A stretch of 54,396 bases of DNA. Origin: Rhodothermales bacterium (GTDB taxonomy: Bacteria > Bacteroidota > Rhodothermia > Rhodothermales > JABDKH01). Below, piece by piece: positions 35,842 through 48,020 of the stretch; the first letter of the stretch is position 1, and each line of letters opens with the position of its first letter. The stretch lies in assembly GCA_013002165.1 (NCBI GenBank), contig JABDKO010000094.1, positions 1 to 54,396 of the forward strand, in the 5' to 3' direction. Below the pieces are notes generated by a model. That model worked only from the letters and a program-made list of their open reading frames with translations, had not been told where the DNA came from and searched no databases. A program made the position numbers and the translations under genes.

Positions 35842-37056
35842 ATGTATATGATTCGAACCCGATTCTTAATGCTGCTGCCCTTTTATGCCCTGTTAATAAT
35901 CTTTACAGGGCAAGAGGCTTTCTCCCAATCGAACCTTCGCGATGAGCCCGCTTATGTCGGGTCAAATTCCGGACAGCCGTTCCTGGCAGCCCGCCCGAAT
36001 GGAGGTGTGTTTCTATCCTGGATTGAAAAGTCGGGCGAAGCTCTCAGCTCACTGAAATACGCAGAGTGGGAGGATGGAGCATTCGGAGATCCGCAGACGA
36101 TAGCTTCGGGAGAAAACTGGTTTGTCAACTGGGCGGACGTACCCTCCATAACTTTCGTTGGTGCCGACAACATTGTCGCTCACTGGCTCGAAAAATCAGG
36201 AGATTCACGCTACGCCTACGGTGTTCGTGTTGCGATATCCACTGATCGGGGAGCATCCTGGTCGTCTCCCCGGTGGTTACACGATGATTTGTCGGAAACC
36301 GAACATGGTTTTGCTGTTCTTCAACCAACTACATCGGGTGATATTGTCACCGCGTGGCTCGATGGCCGCAAGTATGCCACCGGAACAAACGAGATGTCGC
36401 TTCGCGGCCGGTTGATTACGACCAGTGGTAGTCTCAGCGAGGAGAAGATCATCGATCCGCTTGTCTGTGATTGTTGTCCAATGTCCGCAACGCGTCGCGA
36501 CGACGGATCCGTTGTCGTCGCTTACAGGAATCGTTCGCGCGACGAGGTCAGAGATATTTATACTGTCACCTTCGATGGTACTCAATGGGGCGAACCTGTA
36601 AACGTACATTCGGACCTGTGGACCATCGCGGGTTGTCCGGTGAATGGGCCCTCAATCGATGCGAATCAATCAGGTACGATAATCTCCTGGTTTACAATGG
36701 CCTCTGGAGAACCACGGGTGCTTGCAGCATTTGCCTCTCCAGACGGGAAAAGCTATTCTTCGCCAGTTCAAATCGATACAGGCAGAGCGGTTGGACGAAC
36801 GAGTACGCAAATGCTTGACGACGGCTCGGCGCTAGTACTATGGATTGAGAACACGCAGGACGATTTTGCAATCCTATTCGTAAGGCGATTATCAAATCAG
36901 GGCCTGGCTGATCCAGTTGCTATCGGTACAATAGCGTCTTCCAGATCAGCCGGAGTTCCGCGGATGCTGGTGTCAGGTAATATTGTCCATTTTGCCTGGA
37001 CAGATGCGGAGAATGGGCGGATAGCTACCAGGACGATTCCGCTGACAGATCTCTAG
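35842..37056 (+). CDS. Secreted sialidase-fold (BNR repeat) protein with CDCC cysteine motif
   Basis: A signal peptide (about 1-28, ending EAFSQ) precedes a six-bladed propeller-like protein with Asp-box/BNR elements (STDRGASWSSP and related repeats such as DDGSALVLWIE and DDGSVVVAYRN). It carries a cysteine cluster, LVCDCCPMSA, and later TIAGCPVNGPS, which is unusual for an exported protein and could bind a metal or form disulfides; it is conserved in a family of uncharacterised exo-alpha-sialidase-like proteins as I recall it. True sialidase catalytic residues (Arg triad, FRIP) are not evident. Start at 35842 gives the cleanest signal peptide; 35848 and 35812 are alternatives. An acyltransferase gene follows after 14 bases. 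Confidence 0.78.
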   Translation: MYMIRTRFLMLLPFYALLIIFTGQEAFSQSNLRDEPAYVGSNSGQPFLAARPNGGVFLSWIEKSGEALSSLKYAEWEDGAFGDPQTIASGENWFVNWADVPSITFVGADNIVAHWLEKSGDSRYAYGVRVAISTDRGASWSSPRWLHDDLSETEHGFAVLQPTTSGDIVTAWLDGRKYATGTNEMSLRGRLITTSGSLSEEKIIDPLVCDCCPMSATRRDDGSVVVAYRNRSRDEVRDIYTVTFDGTQWGEPVNVHSDLWTIAGCPVNGPSIDANQSGTIISWFTMASGEPRVLAAFASPDGKSYSSPVQIDTGRAVGRTSTQMLDDGSALVLWIENTQDDFAILFVRRLSNQGLADPVAIGTIASSRSAGVPRMLVSGNIVHFAWTDAENGRIATRTIPLTDL

Positions 37057-37070
37057 CGGCGCAGCATACG

Positions 37071-37571
37071 ATGTGGATACTTGAAAAGTACTTCGAAGCG
37101 CGCACCGGCAACGTTCCCTATTATGCCAGGTACTCTCTTGCCAAAATCATGTGGATTCCCCTTCGCAAAGTGATGAACGTCGTCATCATCCCGAACATTC
37201 CATTTTCGAGTTGGCGAATCGGGTTGTACAGAATGCTTGGCTACAAAATCGGGAAGAACGTATTCATCGGCATGAAGTGTTACCTGGACGATACCGAACC
37301 GAGTAGTTTTACCGTAGGGGATAATTCGATTATATCATACGGATGTTACTTTGCGCTCCATGGAAAGGGTCAGAATCGATCGACGATCACTCTTGAAGAT
37401 GGTGTCTACATCGGTACTCGTTCTACAATAATAGCCGGGGAGGCGGGCCTTACGATCGGGTCCGGTGCAACTGTAGGTGCCGGAAGCCTCGTTAACAAGC
37501 CGGTTGAGCCTGGAAGCATTGTCGGTGGAAATCCCGCACGCCTCTTGCGATCGGAGAAGAGCAGCGGCTGA
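37071..37571 (+). CDS. Hexapeptide-repeat (left-handed beta-helix) acyltransferase
   Basis: The 166-residue protein has an N-terminal amphipathic or membrane-associated stretch (about 18-55) and then hexapeptide repeats: YKIGKNVFIGMKCYL, DNSIISYGCYFALHG, EDGVYIGTRSTIIAG, TIGSGATVGAGSLVN, closed by PGSIVGGNPARLL, the standard ending of acetyl/acyltransferases of the WcaF/maltose-acetyltransferase class. Likely donor is acetyl- or acyl-CoA; the acceptor is probably a sugar or lipid but is not known. It is 14 bases after the propeller-protein gene, so the two are likely cotranscribed. Confidence 0.85.
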   Translation: MWILEKYFEARTGNVPYYARYSLAKIMWIPLRKVMNVVIIPNIPFSSWRIGLYRMLGYKIGKNVFIGMKCYLDDTEPSSFTVGDNSIISYGCYFALHGKGQNRSTITLEDGVYIGTRSTIIAGEAGLTIGSGATVGAGSLVNKPVEPGSIVGGNPARLLRSEKSSG

Positions 37572-37743
37572 CTTCGTTGATTGAACCGGCCATCTTTTTG
37601 CATCGGGGCCACCAACCTCCGCCCCACTAGAAGTTACTTAACATGTGCCACCTTGTGTTAATGAACTTGTGCTAGAACTTGTCTATAACATCTCCTAGAA
37701 AAAGTCCTAGACTTTCATCTAATAACTAATCCACACATAGAAA
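37572..37743 (+). promoter_or_regulatory. A/T-rich upstream region of the LOG gene with paired direct repeats
   Basis: Two 12-base-period direct repeats lie 30 bases apart: GAACTTGT at 37663-37670 and 37675-37682, and TCCTAGA at 37693-37699 and 37705-37711. They lie 33 to 81 bases upstream of the LOG start. They could be operator half-sites on one face of the helix; no regulator is identified. No gene is seen in this interval. Confidence 0.35.
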
Positions 37744-38343
37744 ATGTCAGACTCGCGTCATCTGGGTTCGATTTGTGTTTTCGCCGGCTCACGACCCGGG
37801 ACTTCCGACCTGTACGGGAACGCTGCTCAGAAATTGGGAGAAGCATTAACACGAAATAAAATCGACCTCGTGTTCGGCGGCGGGAAAGTAGGACTAATGG
37901 GGATCCTTGCAGACGCGGTTCTTTCTGGCGGAGGCCGGGTGACAGGCGTAATACCCGATGCACTCATGAAAAGAGAGGTCGCTCATACTCAGCTTACCGA
38001 GCTTGTCATTGTTGACTCGATGCATACACGCAAAGCCACGATGGCGGAGAGATCCGATGCCTTCATTGCACTTCCGGGCGGAATGGGCACTCTGGAAGAG
38101 CTGTTTGAGGTGCTGACCTGGAAGCAACTGGGCCTCCATAACAAACCCTGTGGCCTGATAAACGTCGACGGTTATTACGATGCCCTACTTGCCCTCCTTG
38201 ACGAATCTGTAAACCGGGGATTTGTAAAGGCTATGCACCGCAAGATTCTACTTGACGATACCAACCCCGACCGACTCATTCAGCGCCTACGAACCGTCGA
38301 GCTTGAGCCGGACCGAAAGTGGATTGACGAGTCACAGTCATAA
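37744..38343 (+). CDS. LOG family protein (TIGR00730, cytokinin-riboside phosphohydrolase type)
   Basis: The 199-residue Rossmann-fold protein shows the family's CVFAGSRPG start, FGGGKVGLMG (44-53), MHTRK (93-97) and PGGMGTLEE (111-119) motifs. Proteins of this family are often named lysine decarboxylase, wrongly; characterised members release the base from nucleoside 5'-monophosphates (the cytokinin-activating reaction). The in vivo substrate in this bacterium is unknown. It stands alone, with about 170 bases of gene-free DNA upstream and 200 downstream. Confidence 0.92.
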   Translation: MSDSRHLGSICVFAGSRPGTSDLYGNAAQKLGEALTRNKIDLVFGGGKVGLMGILADAVLSGGGRVTGVIPDALMKREVAHTQLTELVIVDSMHTRKATMAERSDAFIALPGGMGTLEELFEVLTWKQLGLHNKPCGLINVDGYYDALLALLDESVNRGFVKAMHRKILLDDTNPDRLIQRLRTVELEPDRKWIDESQS

Positions 38344-38361
38344 TCCAGGTTGGATCCCTCA

Positions 38362-38433
38362 GGGCAGCTATTCCCGGCTGCCCAGCAACTCTGTGCTCCG
38401 CAACACAGACCTATACTCTGCGCGTTTAGCGCA
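38362..38433 (+). other. Run of three short hairpins between LOG and SnoaL-like genes
   Basis: GGGCAGC/GCTGCCC (38362-38368 with 38377-38383), CTGTG/CACAG (about 38391-38408) and TGCGC/GCGCA (38419-38423 with 38429-38433). None is followed by a proper T run on the plus strand, so they are not clear terminators. They may form a structured untranslated region of either neighbour. Confidence 0.35.
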
Positions 38434-38541
38434 AAAACCCAAAATCATCCTTTCCGATTGGACAGATTTCTGAAAACGCTCCACATCCTGTATTCTTTGG
38501 GGTCCTGAACCATTGATGCTCCACGCAGGAGTCAAAAAGAC

Positions 38542-39039
38542 ATGTATACCCGTTGCAAACAAACTCGCGTAGTACCAACTTTGTTATTTCTCGTATTGAT
38601 TGCAGGCCAACCTGCGTTATCCCAGTCTGTCGACAATGACAACATCTCAGCCACACTGGATTCGCTTCATAGCAAAGCCTCGCAGGCTGACTTTGCCGAA
38701 TATTTTGACCTGTACTCTGATAGAGCAATCTTTCTCGGCACCGATGCAACCGAGCGATGGACCCTGAACGAGTTCAAAGATTACACGCGGCCACATTTCG
38801 ATCAGGGAAACGGTTGGACGTATCATCCAGTCGAACGCTACATCTATGTTTCTCCGGGCGGCTCAACAGCCTGGTTCGACGAGACGCTCGACAACGCTTC
38901 GTTGGGAAGCACGCGTGGAACAGGCGTGCTGGAAAAAATAGACGGCGTCTGGAAGATCTCGCAATATAATCTGACAATCCCGATTCCGAATGAAATCGCA
39001 CTTGACGTCGTTCAACAGATCAGAGCACTCGATGAATAA
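38542..39039 (+). CDS. Exported SnoaL-like / DUF4440 (NTF2-fold) protein
   Basis: The 165-residue protein has a signal peptide (about 1-28, ending ALSQ) followed by one NTF2-like domain: DFAEYFDLYSDRAIFLGTDA, TERWTLNEFKDYTRPHF, then the strands STAWFDETLD and GVLEKIDGVWKISQYNL. This fold often holds a small hydrophobic pocket; members include ketosteroid isomerase-like enzymes and ligand-binding proteins. No catalytic residue can be assigned. The stop overlaps the start of the following lipoprotein gene by eight bases, so they are cotranslated and may act together outside the cytoplasm. Confidence 0.82.
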   Translation: MYTRCKQTRVVPTLLFLVLIAGQPALSQSVDNDNISATLDSLHSKASQADFAEYFDLYSDRAIFLGTDATERWTLNEFKDYTRPHFDQGNGWTYHPVERYIYVSPGGSTAWFDETLDNASLGSTRGTGVLEKIDGVWKISQYNLTIPIPNEIALDVVQQIRALDE

Positions 39040-39937
39040 AGTGATTCTTTTAGTTATCACGCCGATTCTACTTTCAGCGTGCGGTGCAAACACTCCCGAG
39101 TATCATGCGCTTAATTCCATCGCGTCCGAGGATGCAAGACTGGCATCTGACAACCGGGTTGCAGAAATAACAGGACTGCAGGGACCCGAGGCTGTTCGCT
39201 ATGATGCAGCGCTGGATGTGTACTTCATTGCAAACTTTGTCGGGAGCAGCAGGGAAGTCGACGCCAACGGCTTTATCATTCGAGTCAATGCAGAATCGGG
39301 AGCAGTCGACTCCGAATTTATTACCGGCACTAAAGATTTTCCTTTGCACGCTCCTCGAGGGATGTTTATCACAGGAGATACGCTGTGGGTTGCCGATGCC
39401 CAGGGCGTTCACGGCTTCAGTAAGACTTCAGGAGAACAACTCACGTTTATTGATCTCCAGACTTACGAACCTGGTTTTCTGAATGATGTCGCCTCAGACG
39501 GACGCGGCTCGAACTTTGTCACGGACACGGGAGGTAAACGAATCTACCAGTTTCAGCATGACGGTGGTCATTCGGAGGCAGCGAATGATATTGGCAACCC
39601 GAACGGCATTACGTTCAATTCACGTACCGGTAGTTTTCTAATCGCACCATGGACGTCTGGTGATCCAATTCGAGCATGGTGGCCGTCACTCGACTCTGTA
39701 TCTGTTTATGCATCTCCTGCGGGATCAAGCATCGACGGAATCGAGGTACACAACGATCGCCTGATCTATGCCCAGCAATCAGACTCCACCGTAAGGATTT
39801 ATTCAGATGGAGAGATCGTTGCTACAATCAAGACCGAGGGGAAACCCGCCGACATCGCCGTAGATACCAGACGAAACAGAGTAGCTGTTCCGTACATCGC
39901 GTTAGATCGTGTGGATATCTGGGGTCTACCAGATTAA
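39032..39937 (+). CDS. SMP-30/NHL-like beta-propeller lipoprotein
   Basis: The 301-residue protein starts with a lipoprotein signal (LLVITPILLSAC, with the lipobox LSAC at the end), so it is anchored to a membrane by a lipid on Cys. The rest is a six-bladed propeller of the SMP-30/gluconolactonase or NHL type: GPEAVRYDAALDVYFIAN, APRGMFITGDTLWVADA, FLNDVASDGRGSNFVTDTG, NGITFNSRTGSFLIA, and KPADIAVDTRRNRVAVP. A sugar lactone or other small ligand is possible but not shown. The start at 39032 is chosen because it begins the lipoprotein signal; it overlaps the SnoaL-like gene by eight bases. The convergent ada gene overlaps its end by four bases. Confidence 0.82.
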   Translation: MNKVILLVITPILLSACGANTPEYHALNSIASEDARLASDNRVAEITGLQGPEAVRYDAALDVYFIANFVGSSREVDANGFIIRVNAESGAVDSEFITGTKDFPLHAPRGMFITGDTLWVADAQGVHGFSKTSGEQLTFIDLQTYEPGFLNDVASDGRGSNFVTDTGGKRIYQFQHDGGHSEAANDIGNPNGITFNSRTGSFLIAPWTSGDPIRAWWPSLDSVSVYASPAGSSIDGIEVHNDRLIYAQQSDSTVRIYSDGEIVATIKTEGKPADIAVDTRRNRVAVPYIALDRVDIWGLPD

Positions 39938-41010
39938 TCGAACAAGTCTGGTTCTGGCACCAGAGCTCCTTCGAGCTCGAGCAATCGTTGCTTGCGCCAG
40001 AGGCCCCCGCCATAGCCGGTCAAAGACCCGTCAGATCCAATAACTCGGTGACACGGAATAACTATCGCAATCCGATTCGCACCGTTTGCGTTCGCGACTG
40101 CACGAACCGAGTTTTCTCTTCCAAGCTGCCGTGCGATGTCCTGATAACTGCGCGTCTCTCCGTACGGAATGCTACGCAAGGCATTCCATGTCTCGACCTG
40201 GAAATCGGTTCCGGGAAATTCAACGGGCGTTTCGAATGTCTGTAAATCTCCTGCAAAGTATGCAGTCAACTCGGCTTCCATTTGTTCTATTAGAGAATTG
40301 GAGCCGGGGACGACCGGACAGCTGAACCTTTTGGTCAATGTTTTCAGTTGCGTCGCGAGCATGCGTCGATCTCCAAACTCCAGGAGAACTACAGCCTCAT
40401 CTGTTGCACCGACGAGAAGAATTCCCAGCGGTGATGTTACACGCTTTATTTTGACCATGACGGATGATACTGATTGACGGGGACTTACTCCTGTGATCAG
40501 TCGAAACGCTTCGTTGAATCCGCTGACTGAATCGAATCCACTTTCAAAGGCGGTACTGGTTGCAGATTTACCGGAACGCATGCGACCCATGGCCGCACCC
40601 ACTCGCGCGGCACGGCAGTACGCATGAAAGGTCATGCCATGGTTTGCCTGAAACCACCGACGAACCCGGTCAGGCTTCAATCCCCGTTGCTGAAGCTCAT
40701 AGTCCCGCCATTTTCTGGACGGGTCCTCCAGGACCTCGTCCATCAGGTTTTCAATATCCGGAGGAATAGTGCCCAGGCGGTGCAACGGATGACACTTCTT
40801 GCAGGGTCTGAAACCGGCTACCAGCGCCTCAGATGCTGATGCGAAAAAACTGATGTTTTCGGGCTTCGGCTGCCGGGCCGGGCATCCGGGGCGGCAGAAT
40901 ATGCCCGTCGTTTTAACGCCAAGAAAGAATACGCCTTCAAAGGACTCGTCCTTTTCCTCTACGGCACGAAGCATTACTTCGGCGGGCGGCAGTTTTACAT
41001 GTGATTCCAT
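39934..41010 (-). CDS. ada: Bifunctional DNA methyl-repair protein and transcriptional regulator Ada
   Basis: Ada repairs alkylated DNA by irreversible methyl transfer and, once methylated at its N terminus, activates repair genes. The 358-residue protein has the N-terminal zinc domain with Cys39, Cys43, Cys70 and Cys73 (TTGIFCRPGC and FRPCKKCHP; Cys39 is the phosphotriester methyl acceptor), an AraC-type helix-turn-helix (about 95-195, with SVSGFNEAFRLITGVSPRQ), and the O6-alkylguanine transferase domain with Cys320 in PCHRV. Length matches E. coli Ada (354). It stands alone and converges on the propeller-lipoprotein gene. Confidence 0.96.
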   Translation of the reverse strand: MESHVKLPPAEVMLRAVEEKDESFEGVFFLGVKTTGIFCRPGCPARQPKPENISFFASASEALVAGFRPCKKCHPLHRLGTIPPDIENLMDEVLEDPSRKWRDYELQQRGLKPDRVRRWFQANHGMTFHAYCRAARVGAAMGRMRSGKSATSTAFESGFDSVSGFNEAFRLITGVSPRQSVSSVMVKIKRVTSPLGILLVGATDEAVVLLEFGDRRMLATQLKTLTKRFSCPVVPGSNSLIEQMEAELTAYFAGDLQTFETPVEFPGTDFQVETWNALRSIPYGETRSYQDIARQLGRENSVRAVANANGANRIAIVIPCHRVIGSDGSLTGYGGGLWRKQRLLELEGALVPEPDLFD

Positions 41011-41257
41011 GTAATAATGTAGCTGGGGTGCCGGATCATCGCCACCGATTTTTGGGCATTCAATTCCACGAGTCCATTGTTACGTATTCACCGTTGATAG
41101 CATCTGCGTCAAAGTGACTGTTTCTAAGTGATTTAGGCGTCGGAACCCGAAAATTACACCTTTTAGACTAAGCAACGGGCTACTTGTGCCGATACGCGAA
41201 GTGAGGCCCACCGTCTCAAACAAGGAATCTTTCCTCCCAACCCAATACGACCGAATC

Positions 41258-42436
41258 ATGCAAACACTTACAGATTTTACGCGCAAGGTTATGACAGCGA
41301 GCTTATTGCTTGTTTTCGTAGTTGCCGGCGCAAACGGCCAGACTTGGGACGAAACTACGGACGGCGGCGGCGACGCCGGTGAGCTGATAGGGACCGCCCA
41401 GGGTATTAACGTAAACGGTAGTCTTACTACCATTACAGGTGACATTTCCACTAATGATGATATCGATATGTATCGAATTATTGTCACAACCGGATCCCTC
41501 TTTTCGGCCTCTAGCGTCGGTGTCACAACCTTCGATACTATTATCAGCCTGGTAGATGAGACCGGACTAGCTATCTATCTGAACGATGACGACGCAGGAT
41601 GCGGCGGCTGCTTTCAGTCGACTCTTCCTGCCGGTGATGTGAACAGCCCTTCTACAAATGGGGATGTTTACTACCTGATTGTTCACGGCTACGATCGTCA
41701 TCCCCAGACCGTTAACGGCGATCCCATTTTTACGTATGACGGACTTGGCGACTATACGCTCGTTCACGGACCTAGCGGTACCCCCGGACCCGTTGCCTCG
41801 TACCAGCCAAGCGGTGGAAAAAGCGGTGCCTACACTATCAGCCTCACAAGCGCAGAGGGAGACCCGACGCTACCTGTTGAACTTGCATCATTCAGCGCTG
41901 TGTCAAACGGCAACGATGTGGTCCTGCAGTGGTCGACACTGAGCGAGACCAACAATCTTGGATTTGACATTCAGGTGAAGGGAACGAACGATGGGGATTT
42001 CTCTACTATCGGTTTCATTGATGGCAGCGGTACAAGTGCCGAAGCAACTGACTACTCGTTTACAGCCAGTGATCTGGACTATGGTGTACAGACATTCCGT
42101 CTCCGCCAGGTAGATCTTGACGGTAGTTTCCGTTACAGTTCCGACATCGAGGTATCTGTTGAGCTTCCGACTGAGTATGTAATGGAGCAGGCTTATCCGA
42201 ATCCATTCAATCCACGTGCAACATTCGACTTTGCGGTCCAGGACCAGCAGACAGTTCGTGCATCTCTGTACAACATGATTGGACAGGAAGTAGCAGAACT
42301 GTTTAACGGTCTTGTCGAAGCAAACAGCATGCAGCAGATTGGCATCGAAGCCCGGAATCTTCCAAGCGGCGTTTATATCGTTCGCCTGGCTGGAGAAAAC
42401 TTCAATGCGACTCAGACAATTTCACTTATGAAGTAG
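41258..42436 (+). CDS. Secreted protein with pre-peptidase-like domain and YPNPF sorting domain
   Basis: The 392-residue precursor has a signal peptide (about 12-28, ending GANGQ), an N-terminal beta domain of pre-peptidase (PPC) type (IDMYRIIVTTGSLFSASSVG, then FDTIISLVDETG and a turn DDDAGCGGCFQ), a second beta module opening LPVELASFSAVSNGNDVVLQW (a linker type common in this phylum, shown here only in part), and a C-terminal sorting domain with AYPNPFNPRATFDF, ASLYNMIGQEV and SGVYIVRL. No enzyme domain is present. The start at 41258 is chosen over 41186 because it puts the signal peptide at the N terminus. A strong terminator follows. Confidence 0.83.
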   Translation: MQTLTDFTRKVMTASLLLVFVVAGANGQTWDETTDGGGDAGELIGTAQGINVNGSLTTITGDISTNDDIDMYRIIVTTGSLFSASSVGVTTFDTIISLVDETGLAIYLNDDDAGCGGCFQSTLPAGDVNSPSTNGDVYYLIVHGYDRHPQTVNGDPIFTYDGLGDYTLVHGPSGTPGPVASYQPSGGKSGAYTISLTSAEGDPTLPVELASFSAVSNGNDVVLQWSTLSETNNLGFDIQVKGTNDGDFSTIGFIDGSGTSAEATDYSFTASDLDYGVQTFRLRQVDLDGSFRYSSDIEVSVELPTEYVMEQAYPNPFNPRATFDFAVQDQQTVRASLYNMIGQEVAELFNGLVEANSMQQIGIEARNLPSGVYIVRLAGENFNATQTISLMK

Positions 42437-42459
42437 CCCTGAGTTTTAGAAAGTACGGC

Positions 42460-42498
42460 AAAGGCCGGTGCCCTTCGGGCGCCGGCCTTTTCTATTTT
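42460..42498 (+). terminator. Strong, probably bidirectional intrinsic terminator
   Basis: A 13-bp stem (42460-42472 with 42478-42490, one G-U pair, five-base loop) is followed by TTCTATTTT on the plus strand. On the minus strand the stem ends with TTT and could also end the convergent 167-residue secreted-protein gene. Confidence 0.9.
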
Positions 42499-42535
42499 AC
42501 ACCGATTGTATCCAGAGTTGACACGTACAGGCCGA

Positions 42536-43039
42536 TCACTCTTTCTTGTACATCCCGTCGAAAGACGTCGCCCACGTTTGTCCATCAGATGACTGCTCCC
42601 AGAGTTGACGAACTGTACCGTCTGAATTATTGAACCACGTGATACGATTCATAATTGTGGCTCCCCCCGGACCGGAGGACGTTCCCTCCAACATCATCTT
42701 TCCATCTATGTACTCTCCCGAAAGGTGTAGAGTCGTTCCATTCTGCCAGACCCAGAACTGCTGCCACTGCTGGATCGAGGGGTCATAGAAATTGAAACTC
42801 GATCCTGTCGATCCACCCGAACCGGTCCACATTTCCTGCAAAACGCAGCCGCCGAGAATCGGCTTGATGCTGTTCGTCCCTACCAGCCCCTGCTGGCCGT
42901 ATACATTCCATTCCCCGATCCAGAAATCAAATTGGTGAGACAATGGATCCGAACATTGCGTTTCTGACTGCGCGAACAACGAGGAAGAGCTTGCTATCGC
43001 GAGCAGCAAGACTGCGGACAACATCAATTTTATAGACAT
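42536..43039 (-). CDS. Small exported lipocalin-like (DUF1579-type) protein
   Basis: The 167-residue protein has a signal peptide (about 1-23, ending SLFAQ) and a beta-rich domain beginning FDFWIGEWNVYG, the pattern of DUF1579-like lipocalin-fold proteins, followed by GGCVLQEMWTGSGG, FYDPSIQQWQQFWVWQNG and YIDGKMMLEGTSS. Two Cys (in TQCSDP and GGCVLQ) could form a disulfide. Function is unknown; the family is thought to bind small ligands. It is 86 bases downstream of pyrG and ends near a bidirectional terminator. Confidence 0.78.
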   Translation of the reverse strand: MSIKLMLSAVLLLAIASSSSLFAQSETQCSDPLSHQFDFWIGEWNVYGQQGLVGTNSIKPILGGCVLQEMWTGSGGSTGSSFNFYDPSIQQWQQFWVWQNGTTLHLSGEYIDGKMMLEGTSSGPGGATIMNRITWFNNSDGTVRQLWEQSSDGQTWATSFDGMYKKE

Positions 43040-43125
43040 ACCTGGTCACTTTTTGAGCAACGATGTGTTTGAAAGAAGGTTATTGCAGAACTTGACGCAA
43101 ATGCAAGTCACTTCAACAGGCAACA

Positions 43126-44838
<1,713 letters not shown>

Positions 44839-44927
44839 TCAGACGATCGAAGTGGCCACCGGCCAACGCTTTTACCCTAGCATTCGAGGTGCCCTGTAAA
44901 GATACAAAGAGCCCGCCACTTATTCAG

Positions 44928-45913
44928 CTATCGGGTTCTATCGACGATATGGTAGGATCCATGGGTCTCTACGCGCTGGCGAATCAACATTTCGCCAAGT
45001 ATACCCGACATAAACAGCTGTGAACCGAGCAGGATGAGGATTACACCCAGCAGGAGCAATGGTCGATCGCCGATTGGATTATCGAACACCAATTTGTCTA
45101 TCGTCAGGTACAGACTTAGAGCAAATCCACCGAGGAAACTGATCGTTCCAAGCGTCCCGAAGAAATGCATGGGTCTGGCAGCAAAACGGGTAATGAAGAG
45201 CACCGTAATCAAGTCAAGGAATCCGCGCACGAAACGCTCAAGACCGAATTTTGTCTGGCCGTACTTCCGGGGCCGGTGATTCACCTGAAGCTCGGTAATT
45301 CTGTCGAAGCCTTCCCACTTTGCAAGCAACGGTATATACCTGTGCATTTCACCGTACAGTAGCAGATCGGTGGTCACTTCGGATCGGTAGGCCTTCAGCC
45401 CGCAGTTAAAGTCGTGCAGGGGGATCCCGGACATCTTCCGCGTTACGAAGTTGAAAAACCTGCTTGGAACTGTTTTAGTAAACGGATCCTTGCGGTCACG
45501 CTTCCATCCGCTCACCAGGTCGTTCCCGGCGTCGAGCGCCTCGACAAGAACCTTGATTTCAGACGGATCATCTTGAAGATCTGCATCCATTGTGATGATG
45601 TAGTCTCCCTGCGCCTGCCGAAAACCCGCTGCCAGCGCTGCTGATTTACCATAATTCCTTTTGAATCTGATACCGTAAACGGTATCCGGCAAGGCCTGCG
45701 AAAGCTCCTGAATCTTCGCCCAGGATCCATCTCGCGATCCGTCGTCGACAAGTACGATCTCCAGAGATCGCCCGGCCGCAGCGGCGCCACCAATAATTTC
45801 TTTGACGAGCTCGTCCAGAGAGTCGGCTTCGTCCAGGATTGGAACGACAACCGATAAGTCTACACTTACACGTTCGCCTTGCCTTTCAGGCTGTCGAGTT
45901 TGTTCAACAGACA

Positions 45914-45914
<1 letters not shown>
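44928..45914 (-). CDS. GT2 family glycosyltransferase (DPM1/GtrB-like)
   Basis: The 328-residue protein opens with SVVVPILDEADSLDEL, has the metal/nucleotide-sugar motif DADLQDDP, the downstream VSGWKRDRKDPF and DFNCGLKAYR motifs of polyprenol-phosphate sugar transferases, and two C-terminal membrane segments (about 240-262 and 275-297). Such enzymes charge undecaprenyl phosphate with a sugar for envelope modification. The start at 45914 is used because it overlaps the gyrB stop as TAATG; an in-frame extension 54 codons longer is not protein-like. Coupling to gyrB is odd for its function. Confidence 0.9.
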
Positions 45915-47950
<2,036 letters not shown>

Positions 47951-48020
47951 TCAAGATACAACCAAATTTAGCCCTTTGAAATCGCGCGATTTGGCGACGG
48001 GCAGCTGCGAGGAATTGCGT

